From: Chitinophaga pinensis
Lineage (GTDB): Bacteria > Bacteroidota > Bacteroidia > CAMBQF01
DNA: 52,934 bases
Assembly (NCBI GenBank): GCA_945869825.1
Contig: CAMBQF010000003.1
Span: 1 to 52,934, forward strand
Direction of reading: 5' to 3'
Both the position numbers and the translations under genes were made by a program. The notes beneath the pieces were generated by a model. The model was not told the DNA's origin. It saw only the letters and a program-made list of their open reading frames with translations, and did not search any database. Within the stretch, counting starts at the first letter, position 1; each line of letters opens with the position of its first letter. Below, in pieces: positions 33,129 through 41,910 of this stretch.

Positions 33129-35339
33129 CTAGTTACCTAAGTCGCTAATAAATTTAAGTCGAACCAGGCGCAACTCTTCGCTGCTGTAAGTTTCTTCGCC
33201 AAACTCTTCAACAGCATCTTCAATGCTGTCAGTTTCAGCCGTGCGGAAGAAATCAAAAATCTCCTGTTGCTCTTCTTCGCCCAACAACTCGTTCAGGTAG
33301 TAGTTAAGGTCTAGCTTAGTGCCAGACGATACGATACTTTCCATCTCGGTAATAAGTTCGTTAGGTGTTACCCCTTTCGCCTCGCATATATCTTCAAGCG
33401 GCAACTTACGGTCAACGCTTTGAATGATGTACACTTTAAGGCCCGACTTGTTTACCACCGATTTTACAACCATATCCTGTGGGCGGTGGATATCATTATC
33501 CTCCACATACTTTTTGATAAGTTCGACAAACGGTTTGCCGAACTTTTGGGCTTTACCTGCGCCAACACCGCTAATGTTTTTCATTTCCTCTAGCGTTACC
33601 GGATACTGAATAGTCATATCCTCTAACGATGGGTCTTGAAACACAACGTATGGTGGCACATTATTTTGCTTAGCAATTTTTTTGCGTAAGTCTTTTAGTA
33701 AGGTAAAAAGGGCATCGTCAGAAGCACCGCCGCCACCTTGGGCTGCTGCGCCGTCTACGCCTTCTTCGTCCTTATCTGTTTCATCAAAATTCTGGTCCTT
33801 TGTCAACATAATTGAATAAGGTTTTTCCAAGTATTGTTTACCTTTTTCTGTTACTTTTAATATTCCGTAGTTCTCAATTTCCTTTGATAAAAAGCCCAAC
33901 ACAGCAGCCTGGCGGGCAACTGCCATCCAGTGGCGTTCTCCCTCTTCAACTCCTTTGCCAAAGATTTCAAGCTCGTGGTGCTTATACTGTTTTATAGCGG
34001 TATTGGTATTACCTACCAGTACATTGGCCACGTGCCTGTCTTTAAACTTCTCTTTAACGGCTAAAACGGCTTCAATTATATCACAAATTGCGTCTTCGCC
34101 CTCAAAAGGTGTTTTGGGGTTACGGCAGTTATCGCACATGCCGTTACAACCCTCTTCATCAAATTCTTCGCCAAAGTAATGCAAAACTATCTTACGTCTG
34201 CAATTTGAACTTTCAGCATAGGCTATAGTTTCTGATATCAATTGCATCCCAATCTCTTGCTCAGCAACGGGTTTGCCCTTTAAAAACTTTTCTAATTTTT
34301 GTATATCATCATAGCTGTAAAAGGTAATACAGTTGCCTTCGCCCCCGTCGCGGCCGGCTCTTCCGGTCTCCTGATAGTAACCTTCCAGGCTTTTGGGTAT
34401 CTCGTGATGGATAACAAAACGAACATCGGGCTTGTCTATCCCCATACCAAAAGCTATAGTGGCTACTATAACCTGGATATCTTCCATAAGGAACTTATCC
34501 TGTGTTTCGGGCCTTGTTTTGGCATCAAGACCCGCATGGTATGGCAGGGCTTTAATACCATTGGCCTGAAGCAAAGCTGCCAATTCTTCAACCTTCTTCC
34601 TGCTCAAACAATAGATAATACCACTTTTGTTTGGATTTTGTTTAATGTACTTAACTATTTCTTTATCAGCATTTACTTTTGGGCGTACCTCGTAGTAAAG
34701 GTTGCTGCGGTTAAATGATGATTTGAATACCCTGGCGGTTTGCATGCCCAGGTTTTTCAAAATATCCTGCTGTACTTTTGGGGTTGCTGTTGCGGTAAGG
34801 GCAATAATAGGCACCTGGCCAATAGCCTCTATAATAGAGCGCAGACGGCGGTACTCCGGGCGAAAATCGTGCCCCCACTCAGAAATACAGTGTGCCTCAT
34901 CAATTGCAAAGAATGATATTTTAATTTCGCGGAAAAAGGCTACGTTTTCTTCTTTAGTGAGCGACTCGGGCGCTACATACAACATTTTGGTGCGCCCGGC
35001 AGTAATATCGGCCTTTACCTTTTCAATTTCTTTTTTGGTAAGCGATGAGTTTAGGAAATGGGCCACTCCATCGTCAGACCCGTAGTTGCGTATTGCATCT
35101 ACCTGGTTTTTCATCAATGCAATAAGTGGAGATACAATAATTGCCGTACCCTCGCTAATTAAAGCCGGCAACTGGTAGCATAGGCTTTTACCACCGCCCG
35201 TAGGCATTATAACAAAGGTATCATTACCTGCTAAAATACTGTTTATTACTTCCTCCTGTTCTCCTTTAAACTTGTTAAACCCAAAATACTGTTGCAAATG
35301 GGTGGCTAAAGGCACCTCAATTTCGTTGTCAATTAACAT
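33129..35339 (-). CDS. recQ: ATP-dependent DNA helicase RecQ
   Basis: 736 residues. It is a 3'-5' DNA helicase in recombination and fork repair. Walker A MPTGGGKSLCYQLP is near residue 50, the DEAH box is in FAIDEAHCISEWGHDFRPEY, and motif VI is QETGRAGRDG. The RecQ zinc-binding site has four cysteines (CRRKI, then CNGMCDNC), followed by the winged helix and an HRDC domain at about 540-610 (NNVPPYVVFQDPSLEDM). The last 110 residues are an extra C-terminal helical tail ending in an acidic segment. It is a single-gene transcript with its own promoter and terminator. Confidence 0.97.
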   Translation of the reverse strand: MLIDNEIEVPLATHLQQYFGFNKFKGEQEEVINSILAGNDTFVIMPTGGGKSLCYQLPALISEGTAIIVSPLIALMKNQVDAIRNYGSDDGVAHFLNSSLTKKEIEKVKADITAGRTKMLYVAPESLTKEENVAFFREIKISFFAIDEAHCISEWGHDFRPEYRRLRSIIEAIGQVPIIALTATATPKVQQDILKNLGMQTARVFKSSFNRSNLYYEVRPKVNADKEIVKYIKQNPNKSGIIYCLSRKKVEELAALLQANGIKALPYHAGLDAKTRPETQDKFLMEDIQVIVATIAFGMGIDKPDVRFVIHHEIPKSLEGYYQETGRAGRDGGEGNCITFYSYDDIQKLEKFLKGKPVAEQEIGMQLISETIAYAESSNCRRKIVLHYFGEEFDEEGCNGMCDNCRNPKTPFEGEDAICDIIEAVLAVKEKFKDRHVANVLVGNTNTAIKQYKHHELEIFGKGVEEGERHWMAVARQAAVLGFLSKEIENYGILKVTEKGKQYLEKPYSIMLTKDQNFDETDKDEEGVDGAAAQGGGGASDDALFTLLKDLRKKIAKQNNVPPYVVFQDPSLEDMTIQYPVTLEEMKNISGVGAGKAQKFGKPFVELIKKYVEDNDIHRPQDMVVKSVVNKSGLKVYIIQSVDRKLPLEDICEAKGVTPNELITEMESIVSSGTKLDLNYYLNELLGEEEQQEIFDFFRTAETDSIEDAVEEFGEETYSSEELRLVRLKFISDLGN

Positions 35340-35393
35340 AAATGATATAAAATTCTGATAATGAGTTAGTTACTCGTTTCCCCTTTCGGAATG

Positions 35394-35426
35394 TAAAGAT
35401 ATAGAAAAAATTCTCTTAAAATCAAA
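35394..35426 (-). promoter_or_regulatory. Possible recQ promoter
   Basis: The minus strand has TTTG (35426-35423), 21 bases, then TATCTTTA (35401-35394), one base off the -7 consensus. It ends 54 bases before the recQ ATG. Confidence 0.35.
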
Positions 35427-35582
35427 ATAACATTGGTTGTTTTTGTCTTAATAACAGGGTGTTGATAATATAAAAAAGCCGCGCCACGCATAAATTGCTT
35501 TATAGGGGTAAATTAGCCTTTAAATTTATTACAGGCATTAAAGAGGCCTAATAGTTTATTTTAGATACAGTAAAGCAAGCCG

Positions 35583-36470
35583 ATGGACAAGAGCAAAACG
35601 CTTAGTATAGTAATACCGGTATACAACGAAGAAAAATCATTACCAACCGTTTTACCGGAGGTTATAAGTTTTGTGGCAGCCAATAATTACCATTTAATAT
35701 TGGTAAACGATGGGTCAAAAGACCAATCGCTGGCCACAATGTCTGCCTTTTGTAAAGATATGCCCTATTGCACCATTGTAAACCACAAGGTAAACCGGGG
35801 GTATGGCGGGGCTATAAAAAGCGGGGTATTAGCCGCCGAAACCGATTTTGTAATAACTATTGATGCCGATGGGCAACATTACCTTGAAGATGTTACCAAA
35901 CTATTTAGCCACCTGCTTGATACAGATGCAGATATGGTAGTAGGCAGCCGCAAAGGCCAAAAAGAGGCATCAGCATTCCGCGGGGTGGGCAAATCCATTA
36001 TACGAAGTGTCGCTAAAGTATTGATGCCCATAAATATTTACGACATCAATTCGGGCATGAAGATATACAACACAGGACTTGGCAAGCTTTATATTAAACT
36101 TTGCCCAGACTCTATGGCATACAGCGATATTATTGCCCTAGTATTTATAAGCCAACGCCACAGGGTGCTTGAAACACCTATTGGTATAAAAGCACGAGCC
36201 GCGGGCGAAAGCACCATAGGGGCGCGCACTGCCTTTGAAACCATTATGGAGATTTTAAACGTGGTAATTTTGTTTAACCCTATGCGGGTGTTTTTGCCCA
36301 TAGCCATCCTGTCTATGTTTACTGGCATTTTGTGGGACCTGCAGTTTCTTTTTACAGGGCGCGGCTTAAGTATTGGTGCATCTATGCTAATTATTGCCGG
36401 GTTTATATTTTTCTCTATCGGGTTGATAACAGAGCAACTATCGCAAATACGTAAAAGGCAAATTTTGTAG
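35583..36470 (+). CDS. GT2-family glycosyltransferase, polyprenyl-phosphate sugar synthase-like
   Basis: 295 residues. The GT-A domain starts SIVIPVYNEEKSLPTVLPEV, has the DxD-type ITIDADGQHYLEDV, and later GSRKGQKEAS and INSGMKIY, typical of the DPM1/DPG synthase branch that transfers a sugar from an NDP-sugar to polyprenyl phosphate. Two C-terminal membrane helices (about 235-285) anchor it. It is the first gene of a six-gene run; its TAG overlaps the GTG of the deacetylase by one base. The product would be a lipid-linked sugar used outside the membrane. The sugar is not identifiable. No clear promoter is seen in the 243 bases upstream. Confidence 0.9.
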   Translation: MDKSKTLSIVIPVYNEEKSLPTVLPEVISFVAANNYHLILVNDGSKDQSLATMSAFCKDMPYCTIVNHKVNRGYGGAIKSGVLAAETDFVITIDADGQHYLEDVTKLFSHLLDTDADMVVGSRKGQKEASAFRGVGKSIIRSVAKVLMPINIYDINSGMKIYNTGLGKLYIKLCPDSMAYSDIIALVFISQRHRVLETPIGIKARAAGESTIGARTAFETIMEILNVVILFNPMRVFLPIAILSMFTGILWDLQFLFTGRGLSIGASMLIIAGFIFFSIGLITEQLSQIRKRQIL

Positions 36471-37297
36471 TGGCTATAACCAATAAAAAATATTACCTAT
36501 TTAGTGTTGACTTAGAGGATGTTAGGGACATGATTGACAATGGTATGCAATACAAAGAAGCCGTTGTAAGCAATACCCAAAAATATCTTGCTTGGCTAAG
36601 TAAACACAAATTTAAAGCCACATTTTTTGTAGTTGGGCGCACCGCCCAGGCATTTCCATCGTTAATAAAAGAAATTGCCGATAGCGGGCACGAAATTGCC
36701 CTGCACAGCCACAACCATGTGCACATTACCAAACTTACACCCGAGCAATTTAAGGCAGATATAACAGCCAATATTAATGCTATACAAAAGGCGGGTGTTG
36801 CAACCGTAAAAGGCTTTAGGGCGCCTACTTTCTCGCTGGTTGAACAAAGTAAATGGGCATATAAAATTTTGCGCAATGCGGGTATCGAATATTCATCATC
36901 AGTAATACCAAATACAAACCCTCTGTTTGGCTGGCAAAATTTTGGTGGCGAACAAATGGTAGACGGGGTGTATGAAATACCAATGAATATAGGCAACAAG
37001 CCTTTTAGTGTGCCATTTGGCGGCGGGGTTTATTTTAGGTTTTTACCATGGCTTATATCTAAGCGTTTGTTTAAAAACACGGCAAAAAAACAACAGCCTG
37101 TTTTAGGATATTTTCATCCGTATGATATAAATACAGAGCAGGAACGTTTTATGCACCCGCACCTAAACAACAACAAGCTTTTAAACAAGCTTATGTATAT
37201 TAACCGCAGCAAAGTATTTAACCGCCTTGACCGGGTTATTGATTTAGGTTTTGAAGTGGTTAGGTATGATGACTATTATAGGATGCAAACAGAATGA
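36470..37297 (+). CDS. Polysaccharide deacetylase (NodB-type), paralogue 1
   Basis: 275 residues, GTG start directly on the end of the GT2 gene. The NodB-homology motifs are FSVDLEDV (motif 1, Asp pair), HSHNHVH (metal-binding His pair) and KGFRAPTFS (motif 3), plus GYFHPYDINTEQERF near the C-terminus. The form SVDxED matches the deacetylases found in polysaccharide export clusters more than peptidoglycan deacetylases. It has no signal peptide, so it acts in the cytoplasm on a precursor. Its closest relative here is the gene at 41059, with the same motifs and the same unusual tail HPYDI(N/D)TEQERFMHP. The next gene overlaps by 4 bases. Confidence 0.9.
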   Translation: MAITNKKYYLFSVDLEDVRDMIDNGMQYKEAVVSNTQKYLAWLSKHKFKATFFVVGRTAQAFPSLIKEIADSGHEIALHSHNHVHITKLTPEQFKADITANINAIQKAGVATVKGFRAPTFSLVEQSKWAYKILRNAGIEYSSSVIPNTNPLFGWQNFGGEQMVDGVYEIPMNIGNKPFSVPFGGGVYFRFLPWLISKRLFKNTAKKQQPVLGYFHPYDINTEQERFMHPHLNNNKLLNKLMYINRSKVFNRLDRVIDLGFEVVRYDDYYRMQTE

Positions 37298-37698
37298 GTA
37301 ATGCTAAGCTATATACAAACGAGGCTGAAAGGCTAAGCCTTTACATTATTGGTAAATCTTGCAATAGCGATGTTGCTGATGGGTATGCTGCTGCGGTAAC
37401 CAAGCTGGATATGGCATTAACACCCGCGCAGGAACAAACCTATAAACGTATGGTTGGCTGGCGCTTTTATATGCGGGCTATTGATGGTGGGTTGGCATTT
37501 ACCAATCGCGAGTCGCTATTGCGGAAACGGATATTTGTAATGCTATGCCTGCTTGAATCATCAAAATACAATACCGAGTACTTTTTGCCACGCAAGCGCA
37601 ACCCCTTTTACTTTTTTGGTATTGGCCTTAATGTGGCCTACGCTTTTTTTACCGCTATAATTGGTATATTAATAATTAAACTGAACAACATTGAATAG
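37294..37698 (+). CDS. Hypothetical 134-residue protein with a C-terminal membrane helix
   Basis: Starts with the ATGA overlap on the deacetylase and overlaps the oxidoreductase start by 8 bases, so it is translationally coupled on both sides. Residues 1-105 are soluble and mainly helical (YIIGKSCNSDVADGYAAAV, LTPAQEQTYKRMVG), and residues 108-131 are a membrane helix. I recognise no domain or catalytic motif. Its position between two enzymes suggests that it tethers or regulates them at the membrane, but that is an inference from gene order only. Confidence 0.75.
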   Translation: MSNAKLYTNEAERLSLYIIGKSCNSDVADGYAAAVTKLDMALTPAQEQTYKRMVGWRFYMRAIDGGLAFTNRESLLRKRIFVMLCLLESSKYNTEYFLPRKRNPFYFFGIGLNVAYAFFTAIIGILIIKLNNIE

Positions 37699-39307
37699 CC
37701 CCGAAAGCGCAATAGACTATATTATTGTAGGCTCGGGCTTAACCGGGGCCATGGCTGCGGAAACACTGGTAACAGAAGGGGCTGATGTACTGATGCTGGA
37801 TGTTGCTTATAAAAACGAAACGGGAGTAGAATATCCTACAACCGATTTTTTAAGCATCCGCAAAGAAAATGACAACCAGCGGCAGCTATTTTTAGGCGAT
37901 AATTTTGAGGGAGTACCTTGGGGCGCTATAAAAACAGGAGCGCAGCTTACACCTGGACGAAAATACATTGTAAAAGAACTTGATAAATGGCTTGCTATTG
38001 CCGGTGACACCTTCTTTCCGATGGAAAGTTTGGCTTATGGCGGACTTGGCAATGCCTGGGGTGCAGGCTGCTATATCTTTTCTGATGCTGAATTTGAAAA
38101 AATGGGCATTAGCAAGAGTAAGTTTACTGATAGCTACCAAACCGTGGGTGATAGGATTGGCGTTTCGGCGGGGTTGGATGATGCATTACCGTATACAGTT
38201 GGCGGGCTAAACAATATACTGCCGGCCATAAAGCCCGAAGCTGGGATGCTGGCTATGCTGGAGCGATACACCAGAAAAAAACAAGCACTAAACAAGAAAG
38301 GTTTTTATGCGGGTGTGCCGGGGGTTGCTTTGCTCACAAAAGACAAAGAAGACCGCAAGGCATTTTCGTATAACGACATGGACTTTTGGCACGACAATGA
38401 ACAATCGGTATACAGGCCATGGATGACGGTGGATAAGCTGAAGAAAAAGACAAACTTTCAATTGGAAGAAAGGGTGCTTGTAACCCGCTTTGAAGAAGTT
38501 GGCGACCTTGTAAAAGTTGTATGCACCCATACTGAAAAGAACGAAGAAAAAGAATTTTGGTGCCGTAAATTAGTATTATGTAGCGGTGTATTAGGCACAG
38601 CGCGTATAGTGCTGCGCTCTTTTAAAAAACAACAAACACTGCCGCTAATTTGTAACCCATATGTTTATGTACCAATGATAAACTGGCGTATGCTGGGTGT
38701 AGAAACCCAAAGTCACAAAAGCGGTATGGGGCAGGCGGTTTTGTTTTACGATAAAAAACAAGACAACAGCGATGTTGCAATGGCAGCTATGTTTACCTAC
38801 CGGTCGTTATTGCTGTATAGGTTGATAAAAGAAGCGCCGCTAAACTTTGCCACTGGGCGCGCGGTAATGCAATACCTTGTTCCGGCAATGGTTATAGCAG
38901 GCATACACCACCCCGAATATGGTGGCAGCAATAAGTTTGTACGGCTTGAAAAAGATATAAACTCTGCAACAGGCGACAGGCTATTTGCAGATTACAGGCT
39001 TAGCAGTACTGAAGAAAAGGAAGTGCTGGCAACGGAGGCCAAATTTTTTCAAACTTTCCGCAGCCTGGGGTGCATACCCATACAAAAAATTTACCCGGGC
39101 CATGGCTCTAGCATACACTATGCGGGTGTTTTGCCATTTTCGGCTACAGAAGAGTTATATACAACAGCAGAAAACGGCAGGCTGCACCAAACAAAAAACG
39201 TTTGGGTGGCCGATGGCTCATCTTTTAAATATGTGCCGGCCAAAGGCATATCATTTACCCTTATGGCCAACGCCGATAGGGTAGCTAAACACGCGTTAAA
39301 AAGGTAA
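37691..39307 (+). CDS. GMC-like FAD-dependent oxidoreductase
   Basis: 538 residues with TTG start 37691; a TGA at 37682 just upstream in frame excludes an earlier start. The FAD-binding Rossmann motif IIVGSGLTGAMAAETL is at about residues 11-26. The C-terminal GMC-type motifs HGSSIHYAGVLPF, and VWVADGSSFKYVPAKG ending in NADRVAKHAL, are present. Such enzymes oxidise alcohols or sugars or reduce double bonds. The middle part (GLGNAWGAGCYIF, FQLEERVLVTRFEE) fits the family. In this cluster it probably oxidises a sugar or lipid-linked intermediate. The substrate is unknown, and the pairing with a deacetylase and epimerase is unusual. Confidence 0.85.
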   Translation: MNSPESAIDYIIVGSGLTGAMAAETLVTEGADVLMLDVAYKNETGVEYPTTDFLSIRKENDNQRQLFLGDNFEGVPWGAIKTGAQLTPGRKYIVKELDKWLAIAGDTFFPMESLAYGGLGNAWGAGCYIFSDAEFEKMGISKSKFTDSYQTVGDRIGVSAGLDDALPYTVGGLNNILPAIKPEAGMLAMLERYTRKKQALNKKGFYAGVPGVALLTKDKEDRKAFSYNDMDFWHDNEQSVYRPWMTVDKLKKKTNFQLEERVLVTRFEEVGDLVKVVCTHTEKNEEKEFWCRKLVLCSGVLGTARIVLRSFKKQQTLPLICNPYVYVPMINWRMLGVETQSHKSGMGQAVLFYDKKQDNSDVAMAAMFTYRSLLLYRLIKEAPLNFATGRAVMQYLVPAMVIAGIHHPEYGGSNKFVRLEKDINSATGDRLFADYRLSSTEEKEVLATEAKFFQTFRSLGCIPIQKIYPGHGSSIHYAGVLPFSATEELYTTAENGRLHQTKNVWVADGSSFKYVPAKGISFTLMANADRVAKHALKR

Positions 39308-39308
39308 C

Positions 39309-40160
39309 ATGAAAATTGCAATAACAGGCGCATCGGGTTTTATTGGGGCTGAATTGGTTAAGTACCTATCGGCACACCATAGTATTATAGCACTAAAACG
39401 CACACTAAGCAATGCGGCAGGGCAAAACACCGAAGAGCGAAGGTTTGATTTAACAGACGAAAACACATTTAATGCTTTTGACGATGCAGAGGTTTTAGTG
39501 CACTGTGCTTTTATTAAAGCTGATAAAAAAAACAAGCATGCATTGCAAACTAATATTGATGCTACGCTAAAGCTGGCGGCTATTTGCAAGCAAAAAAACA
39601 TACACTTTGTATTCCTATCATCAATGTCGGCACACAGCGATGCATTGTCTGACTATGGAAAACACAAGTTTAACCTGGAACAAAAGCTTGATAATTCCGC
39701 AACCTGCGTATTAAAGCTGGGCCTTGTAATGGGCAATAGTGGCGGGCTTTATAATACCATACAACAAACCATTGCAAAATCGTCTGTTATACCCTTAATA
39801 AGTGGCGGGCAGCAACCCATACAGGTTATCCATGTATCAGACCTGGCAAAGCTTACAGAGAAAATAGCGCAACAAAAAATTACCGGCACCTACTGCGTTG
39901 GATCGGCAAAAGTTTATACGCTTAAGTATATGTATGAAGCTATTGCTGCATCGCTGGGCAAAAAAATAAAATTTGCCAGCCTGCCATTCGGGTTTATGCG
40001 GTTTTCCCTAACTATTGCAGAGGGTATAGGCTTAACCCTGCCCGTAACAACAGAAAATCTTTTGGGGCTAAAGCAGCTGAAGGCCTTTGATACGCAAGCC
40101 GACTTAGATTCGCTGCAAATAACCCTGCTGAGTTTGGAAGAAGCGGTAACAATTTCATAG
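39309..40160 (+). CDS. NAD-dependent epimerase/dehydratase (extended SDR)
   Basis: 283 residues. The nucleotide-binding motif GASGFIGAEL is at residues 7-16, the catalytic serine in LSSMSAHS, and the YxxxK motif in DYGKHKFNLE. It belongs to the UDP-sugar epimerase/dehydratase superfamily, which changes the configuration or oxidation state of NDP-sugars. It is a little shorter than GalE (about 330), so its sugar-binding domain is reduced. It starts one base after the oxidoreductase stop. It could act on the same sugar intermediate as the oxidoreductase, for example as a ketoreductase partner. Confidence 0.88.
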   Translation: MKIAITGASGFIGAELVKYLSAHHSIIALKRTLSNAAGQNTEERRFDLTDENTFNAFDDAEVLVHCAFIKADKKNKHALQTNIDATLKLAAICKQKNIHFVFLSSMSAHSDALSDYGKHKFNLEQKLDNSATCVLKLGLVMGNSGGLYNTIQQTIAKSSVIPLISGGQQPIQVIHVSDLAKLTEKIAQQKITGTYCVGSAKVYTLKYMYEAIAASLGKKIKFASLPFGFMRFSLTIAEGIGLTLPVTTENLLGLKQLKAFDTQADLDSLQITLLSLEEAVTIS

Positions 40161-40169
40161 CTTTAACGC

Positions 40170-41015
40170 ATGTACAACTTTACACGGGTAACTACTGACA
40201 ATGAAGCCAACGCTGCACATGCAGGCCTCTTGGCCAATGTTTTTGAAAAACCGGTGCTGTTTACCCCTGCGTTTATTAAATGGCAATATGCTGATAACCC
40301 CGCAGGCCAAATAGTTGGTTATAATGCAATGGCAGGCGATGTTATGGCCGCGCATTATGTAACACAACCATTTTACGCTGTTTTAGAAGGTAGAAAAAGT
40401 AAGGGCTTACTATCACTTAATACCGCTACACATGCCGACCACAGAGGCAAGGGGCTATTTACCCGGCTGGCCGATAAAACGTATGAAGCTGCTGCTGCAG
40501 AGGGCTATGAATTTGTAATTGGCGTAGCCAACCAAAACTCTGTACATGGGTTTACCAAAAAGCTAGGCTTTCAGCTTGCGGGACAGTTGCACGCCAAGGT
40601 TGGTTTTGGGCATCCGCCTGCAATTAATAGCAATGTTAATGCACAGTATGAGCGGATATGGGATGCCCAAATGCTAAACTGGCGATTAGCCAACCCGTCA
40701 AACAATTATTTGTCGGCTGGAGGTAAGATGGTATCATTCTATTCTAAAACACATATACCATTTATAAAATCGCACTTAGTTAGTATAGATAAAAGTATAG
40801 TGAACAAGGAATTTGGCAGCACCGTGTTTAACCCACTAACATTGTATATTGGTATTGATGCAGGCATAAAATTTACAGGTAGCACGTTTTTCAATATCCC
40901 ATTGCGGTTTAGGCCGGCGCCACTCTACCTGATATTTAAAGATTTGACGGGGAAAGGCCAAGTTTTAGACTTTGATAACATACGGTTTAGGCTTATTGAT
41001 TTTGATGCCTATTAG
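40170..41015 (+). CDS. GNAT-family N-acetyltransferase
   Basis: 281 residues. The N-terminal half is a GNAT domain: the acetyl-CoA loop motif is HADHRGKGLFTRL, followed by YEFVIGVANQNSVHGFTKKLGF, which is the usual C-terminal GNAT strand and helix. The second half (about 150-281) is a longer extension with no clear domain. It starts nine bases after the epimerase. In glycan clusters such acetyltransferases modify amino sugars, which would be the reverse chemistry of the deacetylases here. Substrate unknown. Confidence 0.85.
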   Translation: MYNFTRVTTDNEANAAHAGLLANVFEKPVLFTPAFIKWQYADNPAGQIVGYNAMAGDVMAAHYVTQPFYAVLEGRKSKGLLSLNTATHADHRGKGLFTRLADKTYEAAAAEGYEFVIGVANQNSVHGFTKKLGFQLAGQLHAKVGFGHPPAINSNVNAQYERIWDAQMLNWRLANPSNNYLSAGGKMVSFYSKTHIPFIKSHLVSIDKSIVNKEFGSTVFNPLTLYIGIDAGIKFTGSTFFNIPLRFRPAPLYLIFKDLTGKGQVLDFDNIRFRLIDFDAY

Positions 41016-41022
41016 CAGGGTA

Positions 41023-41052
41023 TTGATAGTTTGCAATTAAAATTTACATTTG
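41023..41052 (+). promoter_or_regulatory. Probable promoter of the second deacetylase gene
   Basis: TTG (41023-41025), 19 bases, then TACATTTG (41045-41052), ideal spacing. It ends 6 bases before the ATG at 41059 and excludes the TTG at 41050 as a start. Confidence 0.6.
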
Positions 41053-41058
41053 CAACCC

Positions 41059-41910
41059 ATGTTTACGCCTTCAGAAAAATATTTCCTTTTTTCGATTGAT
41101 TTGGAAGACATCCGTTTTAGGATGCCTGATGGGGAAAAGTATGCAGAGCGTGTGCCGGCTATGGTAGATAAATACCTGGAATTTTTGAGCCGCCACAACA
41201 GTAAATGTACCTGGTTTACGGTGGGCGATGTTGCCCGCAAATACCCATCGATAATAAAAATGCTGGCTGACGAGGGGCATGAAATTGCCTGCCATACAGA
41301 CCTGCATATACCCCTTACCAAACAAAATAAAGAAAGTTTTAGCAACGATTTAAAGCGGAATATAGAATCGCTGTATAATGCAGGGGCTAAAAATATTATG
41401 GGTTTCAGGGCGCCTATATTTTCGCTAACCCCCAATACCCAATGGGCGTATGAAGTGTTGGAGCAGCAGGGCATTGTGTATTCAAGCTCGGTATTGCCAA
41501 ACCCCAACCCTTTTTATGGCTGGCCAAATTTTGGCGAAAACCCACGTATGGTAGGCCATGTGCTTGAAATACCTATGACGTTGGGGCGGTTTTTCCACCT
41601 GCGGGTACCTATTGCGGGGGGAGTGTATTTCCGCCTGTATAATTACAAGGCCCTGAAGTTGAATTTTGATATGCACTATAATGCGGGGAGAGCTGTTGTC
41701 AGCTACTTTCACCCATACGATATTGATACAGAACAGGAGCGCTTTATGCACCCCGACTTGAACGGGAGCAAGCTGTATAATTTTTTGATGTATTACAACC
41801 GTAAATCGGTATTGCCGCGTTTGGATAGTTTGATGCACGGTATGAAGCTAACTATTGTTCCTTACCGCGATTATATAGCTGATATTAAGCCATCGTTGGT
41901 AGTGGGGTAG
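41059..41910 (+). CDS. Polysaccharide deacetylase (NodB-type), paralogue 2
   Basis: 283 residues. Motifs: FSIDLEDI (motif 1), HEIACHTDLH (metal-binding His pair), MGFRAPIFS (motif 3) and YFHPYDIDTEQERFMHP. It is clearly homologous over its full length to the gene at 36470, including the YSSSV(I/L)PN(T/P)NP segment, but the loop around the first histidine differs (HTDLHIPL versus HSHNHVHI), suggesting a different substrate or residue position. It has its own promoter, so it can be expressed separately from the six-gene run. The active-site residues are kept, so it is likely to be functional. Confidence 0.9.
   Translation: MFTPSEKYFLFSIDLEDIRFRMPDGEKYAERVPAMVDKYLEFLSRHNSKCTWFTVGDVARKYPSIIKMLADEGHEIACHTDLHIPLTKQNKESFSNDLKRNIESLYNAGAKNIMGFRAPIFSLTPNTQWAYEVLEQQGIVYSSSVLPNPNPFYGWPNFGENPRMVGHVLEIPMTLGRFFHLRVPIAGGVYFRLYNYKALKLNFDMHYNAGRAVVSYFHPYDIDTEQERFMHPDLNGSKLYNFLMYYNRKSVLPRLDSLMHGMKLTIVPYRDYIADIKPSLVVG

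Noticed and set aside
35583-41910. Capsule or O-antigen locus
   Set aside because: No flippase, polymerase, chain-length regulator or export gene is present; the deacetylases, oxidoreductase and GT2 alone do not support it.
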